Notes under the pieces: model-generated
The model's input: the letters and a program-made list of their open reading frames with translations, nothing else
The model's database searches: none
Told to the model about the DNA's origin: nothing
Program-made: the position numbers and the translations under genes
In this document: positions 58,968 through 64,000 of the stretch, in pieces
How the letters are laid out: every line of letters begins with the position of its first letter
How positions within the stretch are numbered: the first letter of the stretch is position 1
Source of the DNA: Eucommia ulmoides
Taxonomy: Eukaryota; Streptophyta; Magnoliopsida; Garryales; Eucommiaceae
Assembly (NCBI GenBank): GCA_016647705.1
Contig: CM028326.1
Location: 26,846,901-26,910,900 of the forward strand
Direction: 5' to 3'
DNA length: 64,000 nucleotides

Positions 58968-60733
58968 TGTCACATCCCACCTCAGGCATCTGTCACCCGA
59001 GGCCAGGCGTGACGTCGACCTAACGTCACCCGACCAATCCACGAGTATCCAATCAGACATATATATACACACTCATGCTACTGTAAAATATATGATACCT
59101 GACCCGAAATTCCACAACCAAAACTACTAAAATACCTGAACCTTCCACGGTTCATATCCGACCGACTCACCTCCAACACGACACTACCTCCAGACTCTCC
59201 CTAGTACTAGTAGTAGACCAACTCCTAACCGCGGTACCTGAAACCAAAAAAATTTATCGATGTACTGTCTTCATAATAAAAAACGTTTTGTATGAATCAA
59301 GTATAAGAATTTAAATACCACAGTTCAAAACCAATAAATAATAAACACCATGTTTTGAAATATAATATAATCACATACCCGGTTCCACTGCCACCAATGA
59401 AATGAAATAGTATAACAATAATCCCGTATATCATAGTTGGGACCAATATTCAACTGCCACCATTGTAGAGAAATATTGTATTTAAACCACCAAACTCTAA
59501 TAGAATATAATAAACACATACCACACAGAAAACTCCATTTTCCTGTCACCACATAAATAAACTCACATATTCATAACATCCCAACCAAACAGTGAAATTC
59601 CACCAAAATACTATATCTATCCAAATAGTGTAAATCAACCAAAATAATATATACACCAATCCATCCAATCCAATATAAAGTAATATATATAAATTTATCC
59701 AACCAGTTTATTGTTTACGACAAAACACCCCACCACCCTCCGACTAGCCATATGATCATTTAAACTGCACGATCGGGAGTTGCAACGGTACCGTACCACC
59801 CGCAGGATTTGCATCCCAAACGGGTCAAATAACCTCCTGCCAGACTAACCCTCTGGACAGGACATAATATCAATAACCTCCTCGCGGACTAACCATCCGG
59901 ACATGACATAATATCAATAACCTCCTGCCAGACTAACCCTCCAGACAGGACGTAAGTTATGGCATAGTCCAATCAATAAAAACACCATTTATCTCCAAAA
60001 CTGATTTAATCCAAATATCATTTTTCTACCCTTTTTGTAAAAACCAACGTAATTCACAATTTCATAAACACCCAAAACCGCTTGATCCATATAAGTTACA
60101 AATTTGTCCAGTTTTAATTAAACACATTTTTCCATAATATAAATAAAAATAGATTTTGTAATTTAGTAGAAGACAGTACACTCACCTGGTTATTCACTCG
60201 GCAAAACTTTCACCGACTACACACTACTGAGACTCCGGTGCCTGCGAACCTAATAGTGATAGGGGCTAAATTAATAATCTATTTTAAAATAGCCTAACAT
60301 GCAATGCAAGCCCTAAATTTCATATTTTCCCATTCCCCGAATTTAATTATGCAAAATTGTCATTTCATTCATCTCGCTACGTTAGTATTCACTATACAAT
60401 ATTATTAAAATTAACGGTTACAAAATTATTGTAGCGATTACAGAATTTAATGCTAATATTTTAATTTGACGAAAATGATGATTAATAATTAAAATATTAA
60501 CCAACAGAATCGTTACCTATTCCGAATCGTCCATCGGCCGTGAATTGGGTTTTTCGCATTTTATTGGGGTGGTTTATGTAAATTTTTGTTTTTTCCTTTT
60601 TCTTTTTCTTTTTCTTTTGTTGTTTTCCCGCTTTTTTTTTCGTTCTGCGTCTATGTCCGATTTTGGGGATCAACCGCCGATCACTGCTCCGACCACCGGA
60701 CACCTGCAATCTCACACCACCGGACCTCAGAAC

Positions 60734-60768
<35 letters not shown>

Positions 60769-60840
60769 GATCACCACAGCCACCACCATCAGCCAAACTC
60801 ACGCCGCCGCCTGCACCCACATACCCACAACACACACACA

Positions 60841-60882
<42 letters not shown>

Positions 60883-62096
60883 GTCACGCACACGCACACG
60901 CACACACACAACGCCGCAGCGGTGACGGCTGAATGACCAACAAGAACAGCACACACACCCCGAAATACCTACACATACACGCATCCAAACCACCGCAACC
61001 CACGAAATTGACAACGTCCAGCGGCCGACGACACCCCCTCTCTCTCTACTCTCCACTCCGGTGACCACCATCTAAACACACAGAGAACTTATACACACAT
61101 AGAGAACACACCCACATACTCACCATCGGCTTCACCCAACTCTACCATTGTTACCACCGTCAGACCAACTTACTGACTAAACCCACTACTCATACACCCA
61201 CCAACAACGAAGGAATACACACACACCATCAACGACACACACACACAGAAATACACACACGCTCACAACTTTGAACAGCTCACACTCGCCGAATGACGGC
61301 GATGCCACACCTCCGATTACACCCATACGTTTTGATCAAATCCACATACACAACGATCGACACCCACACACGCCGATCACTCCCACCGGATGAGTAAAAC
61401 ACTGTCGAAACCCACACGATCGGCGACGAACACACACACTCTCCACAAACACTGTCGGCAACACATACACACATATACCCACTTCTTTCTCTCTCCATCT
61501 CTCGCTTACCGCCGGCCCAATTAACTGACGGCGACACACGCACACACACACACACACAACAGTTGAATCAACTACATACACATATTCATAACAATTGAAC
61601 ACCCACACACACCCAGAACACACAAACACACATAAACCCACATTCGCCGGAAGAACACACCGCCGACCACCCTCTGATTATCTCTCTCTCTCTCTCTCTA
61701 GATTTCTAAACTGGTTTCTCAATTTTTCTTGAGATTTCCTGATCATTACTGTATAAAGGCTATATATAGATAAGAAGAATTGGCCGTGTGCCCTCCTTCG
61801 TTGCATAATTTTCTTCCAAGTGTATTAGTGTGTGTGTGTGTATAGCCACCGACCTATTGAAGGTGAAATGAAGTCATTTTTTTTTATTGATATTTTATTT
61901 AAATTACATATGTCTCCCCTCAACTTTTGTTAAGTTTTCATTTTAACCAAATTCAAGATTTTAATATTTAAAAATTACAATTTGACCCCCTAAACTTTTA
62001 AATCGAATAATAAATAACGCCATCCACCCCGTTATTTTTGAAATATTCCAAAATACGACTTAAATTATGCGTATATCAAAAAATTAGGGTCTTACA
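58968..62096 (-). mobile_element. Solo Tekay-type LTR in the LINE
   Basis: A 3129-bp LTR from TGTCACATCCC to GGGTCTTACA. The flanks CAACT (58963-58967) and CAACC (62097-62101) match in four of five positions, and the LINE frame resumes across it. It contains hairpin repeats (59810-59960), a purine/pyrimidine block (60585-60640), the CA-rich block (60737-61660) with pure (CA)n tracts, and a TATA box (61759-61768, minus). Confidence 0.85.
59810..59960 (-). repeat. ~45-bp hairpin minisatellite in LTR
   Basis: Units of the type CCTCCTGCCAGACTAACCC then TCTGGACAGGACATAATAT. The first full unit (59836-59861) folds as CCTG-CCAGA, loop CTAACCC, TCTGG-A-CAGG, nine pairs with one bulged A. Confidence 0.75.
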
Positions 62097-63712
62097 CAAC
62101 CTACCTTGACTCTATGCGTAATATCATTCTCGATTTTTCCATTACTCTGAATCATTGAACCTAAATATCTAAAATGATCAACCTTTGGCACCTTCTTATT
62201 TCTAATTTTGACCGCAGCAACATCTATTCGGGTATTACTAAAATTGCAATACATGTATTCCATTTTGCTTAGACTAACCTTCAAACCTTTAGACTCTAAA
62301 GCTTCTCTCCATCTTTCTAACTTAGTATTAAGACCTATTCTACTTTCCTCAATTAATACTATGTCATCCGCAAACAACATACTCCAAGGTACTCCATCTT
62401 GAATATGTTTTATGAGCTCATCCATCACTAGAACGAATAAGGACTTAAAGATGATCCTTGATGTAAACTTATATTAATAGGAAATACACAAGTCAATCCT
62501 CCTCCTATTCGAACACTTATGACTATACCTTCATACATATCCTTAATTACTTCGATGTACACATTGGACGCATGTTTTCTTTTCTAGCACCCACCACAAA
62601 ACTAATCTGGATACCCGATCATAAGCCTTATTTAGGTCCACAAATACCATATGTAAATCTTTCTTCTTTTCTCTATATTTTTTTGTTAATCTCCTAAGTA
62701 AATAGATAGCTTCAGTGGTTGATCAGTTGGGCATAAATCCAAATTATTTCTCTTCTATGCTCGTTTCATGTCTTATTCTATATTCTATCACCCTATCCCA
62801 AAATTTCATACTATGACTCATGAGTTTTATACCACGATAGTTCGTGCAACTTTAAACATCCCTTTTATTTTTATAGATAGGCACTAAGATACTCTTCCTC
62901 CAGTCGTCAGACATTCTCTTACTCCTCAAAATCTCATTGAAAAATCTAGTCAATCACTTTATCCCAATATTTCCCAAACTTTTCCATACCTCTATAGGGA
63001 TTTCATCTAGCCCTATTGCTTTTTCCAATCCTCATCTTTCTTAGTACTATTCTAACTTCATAAGCCCTAATTCTTCTATAAAACCTATGAATCCTATATG
63101 AAGATAAGCTAGGCAACTCTAGTCTAGATTTTTCAGCGTTGTTCTCATTAAATAAATTATAAAAATAACTTCTCCATCGTTCCACAATCTCTTCAACCTT
63201 CACCAGGACCTTTTCATTAGTATCTTTGATGCATCTGACACTTCCAATATCTCTAGTCTTTTATTCACATCGCCTAGCAAGTTTAAATATATCCATCTCT
63301 CCTTCTTTTGTGTCTAACTTTTGGTACAATTTATCGTACGCCCTAAATTTTGATTCCTTAATTACTTTTCTCGCCTCCGTTTTTGCATATTTATACCTAT
63401 CCAAACTCTCCCTACTTTGACATTTTTGTCATTCCTTTTAGGCTATTTTCTTGTCTTGAAGGGCTTTTTGGACCTCCTCATTTCACCACAAACTTTCTTT
63501 ATATCGTGGTCCTTCTCCTCTACAAACTCCTAAAATTTTTTGTCCTATCTCTTTAATACAACTAGCCATATCACTCCACATTTTATTCACATCCTCATGT
63601 CTCTTTTGTCACTTATCATTGTTAATTTTATCCTTAAACAACTCTATATTTTCACCTTTTAGATATCTCCAACGTATCCTTATATGCCTACTTATCTTAG
63701 ACTCTCGTTTCT
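62097..63712 (-). pseudogene. LINE ORF2 reverse transcriptase
   Basis: Reading leftward: KALQDKK, K-V-I-K-E-S-K-F-R-A-Y, LDTKEG, EEIVERWRSYFYNLFNE (63130-63190), a W-D-E-I-P-I-E-V-W block, NYRGIKLMSHSMKFWDRVIE, L-N-K-A-Y-D-R-V, then MLFADDIVLIEES with the catalytic FADD at 62363-62374, LESKGLKVSLSK and FRYLGSMIQSNG. Stops or shifts at about 63000, 62740, 62430 and elsewhere. Confidence 0.85.
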
Positions 63713-64000
63713 ACCACTAAAATTTCTTAAAAATTATATAGGCAAAATTGTAGTTTTCTAATTTAAATTAATAAATTATTAAAGAATGAAAATTAATTCT
63801 GTTATTATTAATCTAATTAAAATGTCTTTAAATAATTTCTTAAAATTTGTAGGCAAAATATCATTTCCATATTTACATATATAATTAATTTTAATTATTT
63901 AATTATTTAAAAATAAAAATTATTTCTATTATTGTTAATTTAATTGAAATTTCTTTAAATAGTTCTTCAAAAATGGTTCTCTCTCATCAATTAGGTATAT
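63713..64000. repeat. AT-rich tandem repeat at window end
   Basis: Unit 1 begins TTTCTTAAAAATTATATAGG at 63723 and unit 2 TTTCTTAAAATTTGTAGG at 63836. Both continue to CAAAAT and ATTAATTTTAATTA-like sequence and a TTTAAATAATTTCT/TTTAAATAGTTCTT end, with a third start near 63960. It interrupts the 5' side of the LINE. Confidence 0.6.

Larger units (their letters stand above)
58437..63712 (-). mobile_element. L1-type LINE, split by a solo LTR
   Basis: On the minus strand the 5' part lies at right (63712 to 62097) and the 3' part at left (58967 to 58437). It ends GGGATAAAGGCTTAGTTG then (TTG)n, the usual 3' tail of this plant LINE group. The endonuclease region is not seen; the element is 5' truncated or cut near 63712, where a different AT-rich repeat begins. 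Confidence 0.8.

Noticed and set aside
60545..60932. Several overlapping open frames rich in His-Thr or Val-Cys across the CA repeats (also 25489-26136, 41209-41798, 48603-49229, 61280-61641)
   Set aside because: They are translations of (CA)n/(GT)n-rich LTR sequence in several frames and both strands; no domain, start context or conservation supports a protein.

Overview
This window is repeat-rich nuclear DNA from a flowering plant, probably a dicot. The evidence is chromovirus (Tekay-like) Ty3/gypsy elements with tRNA-iMet primer sites, Athila-type gypsy elements with the tRNA-Asp primer site, Sirevirus-type Ty1/copia elements with an env-like ORF, a plant L1-type LINE with a (TTG)n tail, an Au-like SINE, and a CACTA transposon carrying exons of plant NIPA and LAZ1/DUF300 genes. 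No intact host gene, rRNA, tRNA or CRISPR array was found. Every coding region I recognise is a transposon or a captured fragment, and nearly all carry stops or frameshifts. Names such as Gypsy-1 or Copia-2 are labels for this window only.

Left part (1-8693): the end of a Tekay-type LTR with an array of UUCG-loop hairpins (1-1914); a 4.3-kb CACTA element (2000-6339) with exons of two unrelated host genes in the same orientation; unassigned DNA with a 143-bp tandem duplication; then a ~90-bp tandem repeat (8120-8693).

Centre (8694-52380): one nest of LTR retrotransposons, reconstructed from interrupted reading frames, LTR ends and target-site duplications. Gypsy-1 (minus strand; 8694-11976 and 49676-52380) sits in the 90-bp repeat. 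Copia-1 (minus; from 11977 to 49675) is inside its integrase. Inside Copia-1 are a solo Athila-type LTR (15595-17206, TSD ATAAA) and Copia-3 (plus, from 17431). Inside the Copia-3 LTR is Athila-1 (plus, from 18587), whose gag and protease reappear at 20047-20336, 31474-33165 and 39987-40145. Athila-1 was hit by Copia-2 (20337-31473), which itself holds a solo Tekay LTR (23179-26336, TSD GTCCT); by an Athila-type solo LTR (33166-39986), which holds a short non-autonomous element (33748-39172, TSD CTAAA); and by Gypsy-2 (40146-49542). Deletions at both ends of Gypsy-2 removed the rest of Athila-1 and Copia-3 and most of Copia-1. The nest is six insertions deep.

Right part (52381-64000): a flank of the same 90-bp repeat, a copia LTR fragment (53279), AT-rich unassigned DNA with long homopolymers, a SINE with a perfect 17-bp TSD (57453-57645), and a LINE (58437-63712) split by a 3.1-kb solo Tekay LTR (58968-62096).

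The most interesting signals beyond the elements are structural. The Tekay LTRs carry arrays of short hairpins with compensatory base changes. The Athila-type LTRs carry arrays of CGCCTAGGCG-type palindromes just upstream of the TATA box, with a different palindrome core in sister LTRs. The env-like ORF of Copia-2 has its own TATA box, preceded by the GTCGAC palindromes also found in that element's LTRs.
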